Assembly: GCF_002575655.3 (NCBI RefSeq)
Contig: NC_053041.3
Span: 119,876,318-119,940,317 of the forward strand
From: Aegilops tauschii subsp. strangulata
Taxonomy: Eukaryota > Streptophyta > Magnoliopsida > Poales > Poaceae
DNA: 64,000 bases
Direction of reading: 5' to 3'
A program made the translations under genes and the position numbers. Shown here piece by piece: positions 44,390 to 54,431 of the stretch. Below the pieces are notes generated by a model. The model was not told the origin of the DNA. It saw only the letters and a list, made by a program, of their open reading frames with translations, and did not search any database. How positions within the stretch are numbered: the stretch's first letter is position 1; every line of letters starts with the position of its first letter.

Positions 44390-44800
44390 GCCTTTTTCTG
44401 CAGTTCACCTAAAATGAAGCAAAGATTGCATCATTCAGCTAGCAAGAAGTACTTGCTCTCGTGAGCTGGCAGGTTCTTCTTTAGTAGTTGCACTAAAATT
44501 GAGGAACATTAAGTTTGGTTGTCCGGCTCATGTAAGGTGCAACTATAATTTGCTTATCCTTTTGTGCAGTTCCACTAAAATAAAGTGCCATTGTGGACAG
44601 TGACGGCTCATCTTGCAAAGGCTAATAAATGTTGCATGAGATTACCATCAGAATTTGACGGATATTTTGGAAACTCCAATCACCATTTTGTGCAGTTCCA
44701 CCAAAACTGAGAGATGTTGCCCACGTGACATTTTAGTTGAACTGCACAAGACACTCATTCCAAAAAAAGGTGTTTTGTGCAGTTCACCAAAAGGTCACAA
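44390..44800. repeat. Scattered TTTTGTGCAGTTCCACTAAAA motif
   Basis: The motif or close variants appear near 44396, 44567, 44690 and 44778, and inverted near 44732. Spacing is irregular. Confidence 0.7.
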
Positions 44801-45395
44801 TAGCAACAAGTGAAATGGATATCCCTATCTGCACAAAAAGATAGAAAGTAAACAGTTGCTGGTCAATAAAAATATACGAAACATACACGAAATGAAAAGA
44901 AGCATCTTAATTATGTTCATGGCAATCACGCAAGGACAGTAGAAATTTTAAAACGTCAGCAATGCTTCATGTTACCGGAAGCATTACGATCAACAATGAA
45001 ATTCGTCAAATATGGGATTACTTTAATGGTGGCATTGCTTGTTTACTAGATACAATAAATCAACAGCAGCTAAAGAGTTGGTTTAAGGGCATGGGACCGT
45101 GGGGACACCAGGACACTCAGCAGCGTAAAGGAGCATATTTATCATACTGGGGAAAACAGCAGGAGTACCATTTGTAACACAGTTTAATTGCATCATATCA
45201 CTGGAGGCATTAGATTAACAATAACACTGGTTAGACATGTCCATAAGGTAACAGTGTGATCGCTTCATTTTACATGCGCCCTTACATTAACAACAACAAA
45301 AGGTTGGTATAAGGACATGCGACAGTGGACGCATCAGCACAATGTACCTACAAGGAGGCATAAAGTGGTGATGCCGAGTTTGTTCATGTTCTGTG
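44801..45395. other. Spacer, no gene seen
   Basis: No coding signal apart from the frame that enters the 39-bp array from 45317. Confidence 0.4.
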
Positions 45396-45709
45396 AGGGC
45401 ACCAAATCTAATCCTGGAGACCTTTTACTATGCGAGGGCAGCAAATCTAATCCTGGAGACCTTTTACTATGTGAGGGCAGCAAATCTAATCCTAGAGACC
45501 TTTTACTATGTCAGGGCAGCAAATCTAATCCTGGAGACCTTTTACAATGTGACGGCAGCAAATCTAATCCTGGAGACATTTTACTATGTGAGGGCAGCAA
45601 TTCTAATCCTGGAGACCTTTTACTATGTGAGGGCAATAAATCTAATCCTGGACATACTATGTTGACTTGTCCACCAGCCGCCACTTTCTATCCTTTTTTC
45701 AACCAATAA
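45317..45709 (+). CDS. Open frame dominated by a 13-residue repeat
   Basis: ATG at 45317, 130 residues; residues about 27-115 are seven copies of a CEGSKSNPGDLLL unit. The frame survives because the 39-bp DNA repeat is a multiple of three, and a second frame is also open across the array (LILETFYYVRAAN), so openness is weak evidence for coding. Each unit has one Cys, a Pro-Gly turn and an Asp, with a hydrophobic LLL. No signal peptide is obvious and there is no known family. It may be only a minisatellite. Confidence 0.25.
   Translation: MRQWTHQHNVPTRRHKVVMPSLFMFCEGTKSNPGDLLLCEGSKSNPGDLLLCEGSKSNPRDLLLCQGSKSNPGDLLQCDGSKSNPGDILLCEGSNSNPGDLLLCEGNKSNPGHTMLTCPPAATFYPFFNQ
45396..45655. repeat. 39-bp minisatellite, about 6.7 copies
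   Basis: Unit GGCAGCAAATCTAATCCTGG plus AGACCTTTTACTATGTGAG. Copies differ by one to three bases. Confidence 0.95.
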
Positions 45710-46028
45710 TAGATCTGTTCCTTATCCAGTTTGTACTGCGTTTTCCCATTATTTCCCTTTTCAACCAAGGGACCAGTTGGGTACCCAGTCTCTACTACTT
45801 TCACCGTATTATTTCCTCTTTGAATCAAGTCCTAGATTCATGCTACAACTTTCCCCCCTTTCTTCATTGTTTGAACCAAGTCCTAGATTCGAATGCATGA
45901 AGTAGCTTTACCTCTAATAATACTAAAAATTTAGGTGGCTTTGGAAGAGCTGACGGGAGTAGAAAAAGATGCACATGCAGACACGTGGGGAGCTGGGGTA
46001 GTAGAGCAAGGCCACTTTCGACGAACTT

Positions 46029-46280
46029 ATACCTGAGGGTCATCGGGATGTCGGCGGCGGTAGGTCGGATGTGCCCATAATACGGCAGGGAGGAAGAAGG
46101 GTCGGAGGACCTCCCGAGCCGGCGCTGTGTCGGAGAAAACGGCACGGGCAGAGGATCGGGCCCCTCCGGCAGCTGTGGGTTTCCTCCCTCGCCAGCGATG
46201 ACTGCGTGAACGATGCACCTAGTCCTCTACACACACCAGCCGAAGGGATCCGGACGGATCTGTGACCAGCGGTGAGCAGA
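46029..46280 (-). other. Possible GC-rich first exon on the minus strand
   Basis: CpG-rich stretch within AT-rich surroundings, ending on the minus strand at a good donor (CCCTCAG before GTATAAG). No convincing ATG-led frame; possibly a leader exon of a minus-strand transcript whose other exons are not recognised. Confidence 0.3.
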
Positions 46281-47280
46281 GAGAAAATGTCGCTACCGCT
46301 GTCTTGTTTAGATGTGGAGAGGATGAGAGAATGAAGAGAGCAACCCTAGTAAAGCAAGCGCTCAGGCCCCTGCATACATATATAGTGGAGTGATTATCTT
46401 TCTCTCTCCACAACAAGCGTTTCAATTTGTGTACGTGGCATTAAAGAAACGAAACTCTCTATTTAAGGTGACTAATTGTATGACTCCTACTTACTACCAC
46501 TAGTAGTAGTATTGTTCACTTGTGCTCCCCGGCCCTCCATTCATTGAACAACCCTACGGGTGAATAAACATACAGTACTAGTATTTATATATAATGAACA
46601 AGCTCGAACTATTTTCGCGTAGTTAAAAGTTGAGGGCGGGGCTTTTCCCGGGCAGTACGCGCGGCAGTTTTCGCGTAGGCGGTTTGACAGAGAGGCGAGG
46701 AGGATGAGGGAGTAGCGGATTCAACTTACTTACTGCTGGAAAGGTCGGGCTGTGCGATTTGACGGCGCATTACTACTGGAAAGACTTGTGATATGACTAC
46801 TCACTATAGTCATGAATTACTAGCGGTACGACCGGGGTGATGCCCCCCTTCCGTTCCGCACTCTAATCTGGTGCATGACACGTCGACCCGAATGCTGGCT
46901 CTCCCACATGTCGGCAAAGTACGTAGTAGTAAGAAGGAGCAAAGAATCGTGTTGTATATACTAGTAGTACTACTACTCATGTCGAAGGAGTGCGAACCAC
47001 GGCAGCCCAGTAAACCAGCAGTGCGAACCACGGCAGCCGAGTGAACCAGCAGTAGAAAACAATGTGGTGATATGGCCATAAAAAACAATGTGCTACGGTC
47101 CAGACTGTAGCATGTACAGTACTACTCCTCTTTGTTTGGATCCCTGAGTTAGAGCTAGTTTGGGTTGAAATAGCCTCAAATTATCCAAATAGGAGGGGTT
47201 AGTTTGAGCTAGTTTTCTCTAACCCAGCTAAAAAAACTAGCCTGGTGGAGAGGTTCTAATTGGGTTAGTTCTCCTCGGGC
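46281..47280. other. Spacer, no gene seen
   Basis: CTCCTCTTTGTTTGGATCC near 47125 resembles a PIF/Harbinger-type end, with a loosely complementary GAATCAAAGAGGCCC at 48576-48590. No matching TTA/TAA target duplication was found. Confidence 0.35.
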
Positions 47281-47725
47281 CCACTAAAAGAGAACTAAAC
47301 AAAATCTCCCCTGCCCGCACCAGATCGCTCCCTCTCCCCCCCCCCCTCGCACGACTCCTCTCTGTTCCCCATCGGGCCGCCCGCCAAGCGCCGCTCGCCC
47401 TCTCTCTCCTCCGGCCACCCTCTCCCTCCGGCCTCCGCCGCCCTCCTCCGGCCGCCCTCTCCCTCCGGCCTTCGAAGCTCGCCCGGCTCCCCCTTCACCG
47501 GTCGTTTTTCTGCCTCTATCGTGCGTGGCAGAGGCGCATCTACCAGGGAGGTCGCGAGAGGCGTGAGTTTGTTCGTTCCTTCTCTGTCTCACATCCATAT
47601 CATTGATCTTGCTTTCTCTAGCGCTAATTCTGATTTGGAAAAGTAGATCCTGATTAATCTTGGTATAGATTTGTGGTGCATGCATGGAATTGTTTGAAGC
47701 TGCTTGAGGAGGTAATAAATCTTTC

Positions 47726-47990
47726 TAGAGGCCCAAAGATTCAGTTCACCTTTCTAGGTATTTCAGTTTCAGTCTTGCATTATTACTAGAGGCCCAAAGA
47801 ATCAGTTCACCTTTCTAGGTATTTCAGTTTCAGGCTTGCATTATTTCTAGAGTCCCAAAGATTCAGTTCACCTTTCTAGGTATTCTAGTTTCAGGCTTGC
47901 ATTATTTCTAGAGGCCCAAAGATTCAGTTCACCTTTCTAGGTATTTTAGTTTCAGGCTTGCATTATTTCTAGAGGCCCAAAGATTCGGTT
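47726..47990. repeat. 61-bp tandem repeat, about 4.3 copies, abutting a splice acceptor
   Basis: GAG(G/T)CCCAAAGATTCAG recurs at 47728, 47789, 47850, 47911 and 47972. The last partial copy runs into TTTGCAG, the acceptor of the exon at 47996. Confidence 0.95.
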
Positions 47991-47995
47991 TGCAG

Positions 47996-48166
47996 TCGTC
48001 GGCAAGTGGCCCTGCTACCCATGCCGGTATCGACCTCAACTTGCAAGCGCCGGCGTCGGAGTGGTTCCCCGGGCTTGGACTCTACAAAGCCTTCCTCCAG
48101 AGCGATGATGACGAGCTCCTCCCTGGGTGCGTGAGGGGCTCCGGGCTCCCTCCCTATCATGAATGA
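47996..48166 (+). CDS. Short terminal exon of unknown gene
   Basis: After GGTTTGCAG a 56-codon frame reads GIDLNLQAPASEWFPGLGLY, then AFLQSDDDELLPGC and GSGLPPYHE before TGA. Composition is clearly protein-like. A GC-rich stretch at 47290-47560 with CT-rich content may be its leader exon, but no donor or ATG links them convincingly. The family is not recognised. The flanks hold Harbinger-like termini, so it may be an accessory exon of such an element, which is not shown. Confidence 0.35.
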   Translation, partial: SSASGPATHAGIDLNLQAPASEWFPGLGLYKAFLQSDDDELLPGCVRGSGLPPYHE

Positions 48167-49217
48167 CTTCCGCGATGAGTTAGCTCATGCTTTGTTTCAT
48201 GGAGTGTACTTTTTGTGAAGCTTGATTGAGGACTTGTATGTTTAAGTGGGATGTCTCATTCGTATGGACAAAGTAAAATTTATCATGTTTTGCATGCTTG
48301 ATTTGTAAAGATGGTTCGTTTGTGTCAATTGTGAGCGGGAGGAGGCCACACAAGAGCCGGTCACACCAAATCCGGCAGGAAATAGGGTCCAAAGTAGTCA
48401 AATGATTGAGAAAGAACATTTATTGTCAATCTAGCCCTGCCATCCATACACCTCTTTGGTTTAGAGTTAGTTCAAGGTCGGAATCTAACTCTAACCTCTA
48501 ACTAAGTTAGAGTTCTCCCCGTCTCGGTTCATCGCCATCATACTTTCCCCATTCATGTGTTTTTAGTATCCTACGAATCAAAGAGGCCCTTAGACTGGTT
48601 TAGGTCTGGTCGTTTTTTATAAACGTGTTATGTCCAAAATTTAATGAACGTGCTCCGGTTTCTACGAAAATAATCCGGTTTCATGTAGTAATTCATTTAT
48701 TTATTTATTCTTCTGTGGGCGGTTTGCATGTAATTCGTGAGGTCTGAAATGTAAAGTACCCCGGCATATGCTCTGAGTCGTGCATGCACTACGACCCAGA
48801 TGCTCTATGTCCCACATGTCGGTGAAAGGGAGCACGTGGAAATAGCCTAGGAGTACATATAGGAGGATAAATGCGTGAAAAAATATGTACGGTGAAGCGT
48901 AGCTGCGGTTCAAAAAGGAGACCTAAAGTGATGACAGCTATAGGTCGCACGCACCCAACTAGTGGTAGTACTAGACATACAACTACTTTTTCCCTAAAAA
49001 AAGAGGTACGAGTGCTCAGTACTCCTATTCGATCAACACGAGTTCCATCTGACAACAGCGTCCGTGCTACAGCTAGCTCTTCTCCCTCGTTTCTCTCTTC
49101 TAATTCTAAACTCGGCCGATGCCCGGTGGGCGTGGTGGCGTTTTGCCGATGGTCGGTTTGCTCAACTGCAGCCCCACCTCCCAGTGAAAACGTTACGACT
49201 TGAATAAAAATGCCATA
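48167..49217. other. Spacer, no gene seen
   Basis: Contains the Harbinger-like right end near 48576-48595. No coding signal. Confidence 0.4.
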
Positions 49218-49219
49218 TA

Positions 49220-49380
49220 CTCCCTCCGTTCCTAAATATAAGCCTTTTTAGATATTTCAAATGGAATACAACATACGGATGTATGTAGACATATTTTAGA
49301 GTGTAGATTAACTCATTTTTCTCCGTATGTAGTCACTTGCTGGAATCTCTTGAAAGACTTATATTTGGGAACGGAGGGAG
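49220..49380. mobile_element. Stowaway MITE (161 bp)
   Basis: CTCCCTCCGTTCCTAAATAT at the left and the complement ATATTTGGGAACGGAGGGAG at the right, with TA at 49218-49219 and 49381-49382. Same family and length as the element at 61061-61221. Confidence 0.95.
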
Positions 49381-49507
49381 TACTATACTAATAAAACATT
49401 AAGGCCACGAGGCGATGCAGTGCTGGTGACAGGAGGCAAGAAGAAGAAATGCATCCATTGACGACGTCCACCTCCTCGACTCAGGGTGCCGGCCCACCGA
49501 ACGGCGG

Positions 49508-50050
49508 CTAAGTAGCAGCGGTTTTCGTGGCCAGGTCGACGTGCTTCTGAACAATGGCGTCCAAAGATTCCAGCCGCTGGAAGAAGGCCAACGTCTTTCT
49601 GTCCTTGCTAGCCTTTTAGTGGCCTATGTAGACGATTTCCTCGTAGACGTGGACGTGCAGGTCGACGGTTTCTTGCATGGCGAGGCGCTGAGCGGCGAGC
49701 GCAGACTCGAGGTGCACATTCTTCGTCGCGACCTCCGGCACCTGCAGGGCCACCAGGGCTTGAAAGAGGTCGTCACCATGGAGGCCGATGAGGGTGGCAG
49801 GCAATGAGGAGCCTGGGCGCGTGGGCTGGAGCAGTACGGCAAGGTTGTCCGCGCACTTCTTGACGCCGGTGAACTTGCGGATGGAGTTGACCATCATGTC
49901 ATCCATGCGAGAGGCGAAGCCGGCGTCGGCGAGGGCTACGACGCCGGCGATCTCCAGCACCGTCTGGAAACGCTGCATGGTGCGGGGCTACAGGCCGGCG
50001 CCTTGGATGATTTGGCACAACCGACTACCGCTCGCGTCCGTCGCCTCCAT
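49508..50050 (-). pseudogene. Single-exon gene remnant of unknown family, two stops
   Basis: Minus strand, one continuous frame from ATG (50050-50048) to TAG (49510-49508), 180 codons with two internal stops: TAG after SRLCQIIQGAGL and TAA after VYEEIVYIGH. Between them 120 residues are open (MQRFQTVLEIAGVVALADAG, NSIRKFTGVKKCADNLAVLL, then ETVDLHVHVYEE). A TATA box (TATATAAAG, 50142-50150) lies about 95 bases upstream, so it looks like a formerly intact gene rather than a chance frame. Composition suggests a small helical cytoplasmic protein; the family is not recognised. A short inverted echo of its start (AAGCACCTATGGAGGCGAC) lies at 50288-50306. Confidence 0.5.
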
Positions 50051-50141
50051 AGGTGCTTGTGGCTACTGGTCACTTGGTCTTGGATTGGAGTGAGCAGTGT
50101 TGCGCAGAGACTAGGAGTACATGGATTGGAGTGGTGGGGCG

Positions 50142-50150
50142 CCTTTATAT
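50142..50150 (-). promoter_or_regulatory. TATA box of the 49.5-50.05 kb pseudogene
   Basis: TATATAAAG on the minus strand, about 92-100 bases before the ATG. Confidence 0.5.
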
Positions 50151-50639
50151 GAGAGTCCAAACTCTGTTGCATTCACATCGTGCTGGCTCTATTCTGCTTC
50201 TCCAATTAATTCCCTCTGCATGTAATTGAGGATGCATCATTGACTGTTCAACGTCTCCGGAACCGCTACCCTCTCCCTCCTTGGCATTCAAGCACCTATG
50301 GAGGCGACTGTCGCTCGTGTCTATCGCGTGTTAGGAGACGTTCCCGTCGACGACGAGGTGCCTATGGTGACTTTGTAAATTTCAAGATGATAGTACTAGT
50401 ATACTAAATATTGTGCACCGCAACCAAGGCGGAGAAGAAAACGAGAGAACTATGTATTTATTTACGGTGTAGATTCACTCATTTTGCTCCATATGTACTC
50501 CGTCTCGGTGTAGTCTAGTCACTTGTTGAAATCTCTAGAAAGGCAAATACTCCTTTCTGGTTTATAGGGCTATACTAGCAAGTACTGCAATAGTGGGCTC
50601 ACATAGCAATTTTGTCTCATGCAAGAGCCTGGCTATATG

Positions 50640-50925
50640 CGTGCTCCAAGGTTCGCAACTGCCACGTTCGAGTTGCACTTGGCTCTTCGCCTCTTCGAGA
50701 AGACGAACAATGATGTTACTACTACTGCTTCTACAGTATCGAATCCACTGCTGCATGTCCGTCCACCGCGAGCGGGAGGGATAGCTTGTTGTAGTACTAT
50801 AAGCAAAAGCCCATCCTCGTCTGCGAGCCACCGCGCGCATGGGCGAGGGAGAAGGCGTGTAGTAGTAAAATCAAGCTTCTCCTCATTGTACGAGTTGACG
50901 CGACACATCATAGCACTGGCCCCAC
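50640..50925. repeat. Duplicated segment, copy 1
   Basis: Matches 51196-51575: CTTGGCTCTTCGCCTCTT, GAACAATGATG, GTTGCATGTCC / GCTGCATGTCC, GCGAGCCACC..CATGGG, GA(G/C)TTGACGCGACACATCA. A third trace of the last motif is at 52858-52880. Confidence 0.7.
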
Positions 50926-51195
50926 ATGGTTGCCTCTAAACATGGCTGAAAGACCCGCGGTGTACAATATATTTGCTGCAACCTCTAACATTTACCCCAC
51001 CACAAATTAAAATATATATTCCTGTCTTGACCAGATGAGCGTGCAAACTACAATCACTAGGATGACAGGTAGGGCCAAAAGATTATTTTAATAAAAAAAA
51101 GCTTCAAGACGGCCTCATAGCATGGAGCCAACCACAACGATGTTAAGCTTACAGGCACGGTACACGCTATCCTAGACTACTCTACACATGAAACT

Positions 51196-51575
51196 GCCAC
51201 ACGAGCGTCCGGGCTGCGCTTGGCTCTTCGCCTCTTTGGGAAGTCGAACAATGATGGAGTACTACTGCAGTGGAGGAGTACTACGGTATGCTTCTGGCCA
51301 TCTGACACCGATTGAACTGTTGCATGTCCACCGCGTGCAGGAGGGAGAGCGTGTAGCGAAAGCTTCTCCTAGTCCTGCGAGCCACCACGCTCATGGGTGA
51401 GGGAGGGACGCAGCTTCATTGACTTACTGCTGCTGCCTTTGCGTGTATGATAGGTGGGCCCAACAGGTGGGTTGCCCACCTGTCATGCAGCCAAAGGCAG
51501 GTGTAGTTAAGGGGCGTTGTAGTAATCAAACTTCTCGGTCTTGTACGACTTGACGCGACACATCAAAGCACTGCA
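51196..51575. repeat. Duplicated segment, copy 2 with hairpin insertion
   Basis: Longer than copy 1 mainly because it carries the 68-bp foldback at 51433-51500. Confidence 0.7.
51433..51500. mobile_element. Small foldback element
   Basis: 27-bp arms CTGCCTTTG..AGGTGGGC and their complement (23 of 27 paired), 14-base loop. Absent from the paralogous copy near 50860. Confidence 0.55.
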
Positions 51576-51740
51576 CTCGATATATTTCAATAATTTGCAT
51601 TTACCGATGCATTAATTACAACGCATGCATGCATGCCGTGACTCTCCTTTTGATACTTGCATGTGTTGATTTAATGCACCTTGAAGTAGTATGAATATGT
51701 GACGGTAAAGCTTTGTAATGCCCCGGCCCTAAAGCGAGAG

Positions 51741-52613
51741 ATGGTTGCGGACGAGGAGGGCGAGATCATGTAGACGGAACAGGAGCCGACGATGGAGCTC
51801 TCTATGGTCTCGATGGACCTCACCTTGCTCCACTGCCCCTTGTGCCTCCGCCCCTTGAAGCCTCTGGTCTATGAGGTTCGAATACACCTCGTCCGTTCGG
51901 CAGATCGAGCAAGGTGCAGGTTTCTTGATTGATGTGTTGTTCGATTGATTTTTTGCAGTGCAAGGGAGGCCACCTGCCTGCAAGGAGTGTCGCGTCGAGC
52001 GCCCCGGGAACCAGCGGCAGTGCCAGAAGTGCAAGCGCGGTGGTGGCTTCAACGTGCGGAACACAGCGGTGGACGCCGTCCTCTCCTCGGTGAGGGTGGA
52101 GTGCCCGCACGAAGGCTGTGGGCTCTATGTCACTTACCACAAGCTCGCCGATCACCAGAGCGTGTGTCCGCTCGCGCCCTGCAAACGCCCCGTGCCCGTC
52201 TGCGGCTACGAAGGCCCGCCGCCGGTGCTCTCCCACCACATCAGCACCGTGCATCCCATGCCCGTGCACAGGATCCAGTACGGCAAGGCGCTCTAGCTGC
52301 AAGTGTCACTGTCGGGGCCACGGCTCTTGCTCTTTGCGAAGGAGGACGACCGCACGTTTTTCTTGGTCGACGGCGTGCTCGACATCGGAGCGCCTATCGC
52401 CGTGTCGGTCGTCTGCATCAGAGCAGGGGCGTCCCGCCGGGGGAGCCCAAAGGCAGGACCGACGCCATCAAGGTGGAAATGGAGGTGACAAGCAGCAAGG
52501 ATCCCGACGACGTCGCCGTGCAGGAGCTGACCTTCTTCACAGTTCCGCCCAAGCTGCTTGCCGAGGCTAAGCTGGTGTCCCTCCACATTCAGATTGACAA
52601 GCTCACGTCCTAA
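51741..52613 (+). pseudogene. SINA-type RING E3 ubiquitin ligase pseudogene
   Basis: Family role: seven-in-absentia-like ligases that attach ubiquitin to target proteins through RING, SIAH zinc fingers and a TRAF-like C-terminus. First ATG 51741 meets TAG at once; ATG 51792 starts MELSMVSMDLTLLHCPLCLR then PLKPLVYE. Intron 51876-51958 has GT..AG. Exon 2 continues CKGGHL and, after a one-base loss near 51977, ACKECRV, CQKCKRGG, NTAVDAVLSSVRVECPHEGC, YHKLADHQSVCPLAPC and VLSHHISTVH. A TAG follows YGKAL; then LSGPRLLLFAKEDDRTFFLV, and a further frameshift near 52430 before KVEMEVTSSKDPDDVAV, and LTFFTVPPKL to TAA at 52611. RING Cys pairs and SIAH Cys/His are all readable, so decay is recent, but four lesions rule out a full product. 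Confidence 0.85.
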
Positions 52614-53701
52614 ATGATTCTACAGTGCCTTCTGTTTATCTTAGTAATATCCTAATATAGGGGTTAGCTTGGTCTACTTTAGCTTAGGAGATGGTGGGTT
52701 TTGGTGGCGATGCAGCAATTACTTCGACAACATATCAGCAGTTAAAGTAATTTCCAACAGTCGAACGGATATTTTGTGTCTGTTGGATATAAAGATCCTT
52801 TGAGTAAGAAGTATAACAACTTATATGCTTGTTTGTTCAGGAAGTGTTGCATACTTGTGCGAGTTGACGCGACACATCAAAGTAGTACTACTACTAGTAG
52901 TACTCCCTCCGATCCTAATTTCTCTACCCATAAGTCGAGGCGCAGATACCAAGGAGGGCCTGGTTGTGTCTATACTTGTACAACTCACCCGACTGCGCAC
53001 CAGGCAGACGAAGCTCGTGTCGTGTTGGTGCCGTGTGCGGCCCGCACATTAACCAAAACGTCGCGCCTCCATCTTAGCCTCCACATTTTAAACTTCTCAA
53101 TCTCAAGGCCAAGGAGCAATGTGAAACCTATGATAGAGCCAATCGGATGGTTGAGAACACTACAATTCGTAGCTACAGATGCGTGTGTGAGAGAGGACGA
53201 GTGCGTGCGTGCACATCTTCTCTTCCTGTATAACGTACTAAACTCAGAGTAAAGTGTATGTGGGTGGCATCAACCTAGGGAGCTAGAGATGGTGTGTGCG
53301 AGAAGTCCCGAGAGATAGGGGTGTGTGTGGGAAAGAGGGAGAGAGATGACATGTGTCGATGTAATGCGTGTGAAAAAAAAGACTAGTCTATAGCTCGCCA
53401 CGAGGCTATTCCTGTCGAACACCCCAATAACCGTAAGATATGTATCCGACGGTGCCAGTTATTGCACGTACACAGCAGTAGAAAAAGAAGTACCATGGCA
53501 TATGCTACACCACGGCCGAGAACACGTGCCCATGTTACGCCATCCGGGAATAGTGCCGCACTTCAAAACTAGAACCGTCAATAAATTTTGAGCTTGCGTC
53601 TTGTCACATTCCAAATTACTACCACGCTATATATAATTGCAAACCTGTTCAAACCTATCACAACCTAAACGGTTACCCACTTAGGAGCGTATTAGTACTC
53701 G
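52614..53701. other. Spacer, MITE remnant
   Basis: GTACTCCCTCCGATCCTAAT near 52901 is the left end of a Stowaway-type MITE without a right end. Otherwise no gene. Confidence 0.5.
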
Positions 53702-53702
53702 G

Positions 53703-53710
53703 TTATAAAT
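53703..53710 (+). promoter_or_regulatory. TATA box of the 53.8 kb gene
   Basis: TTATAAAT about 95 bases upstream of the ATG at 53802, in an A/C-rich leader typical of plants. Confidence 0.55.
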
Positions 53711-53801
53711 ACTACTATGCCAAGATGACTCCACATTCCTCCTCAGCTCCTCATCCACAAAAAACAATCAAGTCATTCAGCATCGTTCCCTTGCGTCTGC
53801 C

Positions 53802-54431
53802 ATGGCCAGCGTGAGTTCTGGGTCGAGAGATTTCCACCAGGGAGAGGCGAGCATGGAAGAGGAAGCACGAGAGATGTCCCGCCTCGCCGCGAAAGCAGCC
53901 GACATGTCCAGCCACGCATCAGTAGCAGCACAGAGGTCCCACCGCGCCGCCGAAGCAGCATGGAGCTCCCGCCGCATCGTCGATGTAGCAGACTGGTCCC
54001 GCCGTGCCGCGGAAGCAGCACGGAGGTCCCGCCGCACCGCGGCGGCCTGGGAAAATTTCTCGCGGGCAGGCGAGGACTCTTACACGCGCATGCATGCGAT
54101 CGTCCATAGCCAGATGGATCAGATCTCCAGCTGGGCGAGGTTGCAGGACGGGGCTACCGGCGTCATATGGCAACTAGGGGAGGGCAATGCGAAGCTCTGG
54201 GCTGAGCGCGACCTGCTGAGGGAAAAGATCGCTGGAAGGGCGAAGCAGGCGGAGGAGACCGCTGCCTTGTTGCAGAGGACGGGCGTCATCGTCAAGAAAC
54301 TTATGGACGAGAATACCATGCTCTGCATCAAGCACAAAAGGCTGGTGTCGGAATCTGTGGGTGCTGCCAAGCAGCGTATTAAGGACATGAAACTGATGAA
54401 AGAGATCATCGCCGCTCACCGTGAGAACTAG
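53802..54431 (+). CDS. Intact single-exon gene: 10-residue repeats plus coiled coil, unknown function
   Basis: ATG at 53802, 209 residues, TAG at 54429-54431, no lesion; a TATA box lies about 95 bases upstream. Residues about 26-85 are six exact-length 10-residue repeats encoded by a 30-bp DNA unit (53877-54056): SRLAAKAADM, SSHASVAAQR, SHRAAEAAWS, SRRIVDVADW, SRRAAEAARR, SRRTAAAWEN. Each begins Ser with two basic or polar residues and then an Ala/acidic stretch, giving a charged helix. Residues about 130-205 are a likely coiled coil (LWAERDLLREKIAGRAKQAE, RIKDMKLMKEIIAAH). There is no signal peptide or membrane segment. It is not recognised as a known family. Codon use is strongly GC-rich at third positions, as in expressed grass genes, unlike its surroundings. 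Confidence 0.65.
   Translation: MASVSSGSRDFHQGEASMEEEAREMSRLAAKAADMSSHASVAAQRSHRAAEAAWSSRRIVDVADWSRRAAEAARRSRRTAAAWENFSRAGEDSYTRMHAIVHSQMDQISSWARLQDGATGVIWQLGEGNAKLWAERDLLREKIAGRAKQAEETAALLQRTGVIVKKLMDENTMLCIKHKRLVSESVGAAKQRIKDMKLMKEIIAAHREN

Noticed and set aside
45396..45655. CRISPR-like regular array
   Set aside because: Units are contiguous with no unique spacers, and the DNA is plant nuclear.
47284..47685. 133-codon minus-strand frame
   Set aside because: Antisense to a CT-rich GC-rich leader; Gly/Arg/Glu-rich low complexity.
47726..47990. CRISPR-like or rRNA spacer array
   Set aside because: A simple 61-bp tandem repeat with no spacer structure and no rRNA sequence nearby.
47124..48592. 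Complete PIF/Harbinger element
   Set aside because: Ends only loosely complementary, no matching three-base target duplication and no transposase; left as a possibility.
52118..52570. 150-codon frame overlapping the SINA locus
   Set aside because: Shadow frame of the RING/SIAH sequence; arginine/serine-rich with no domain.
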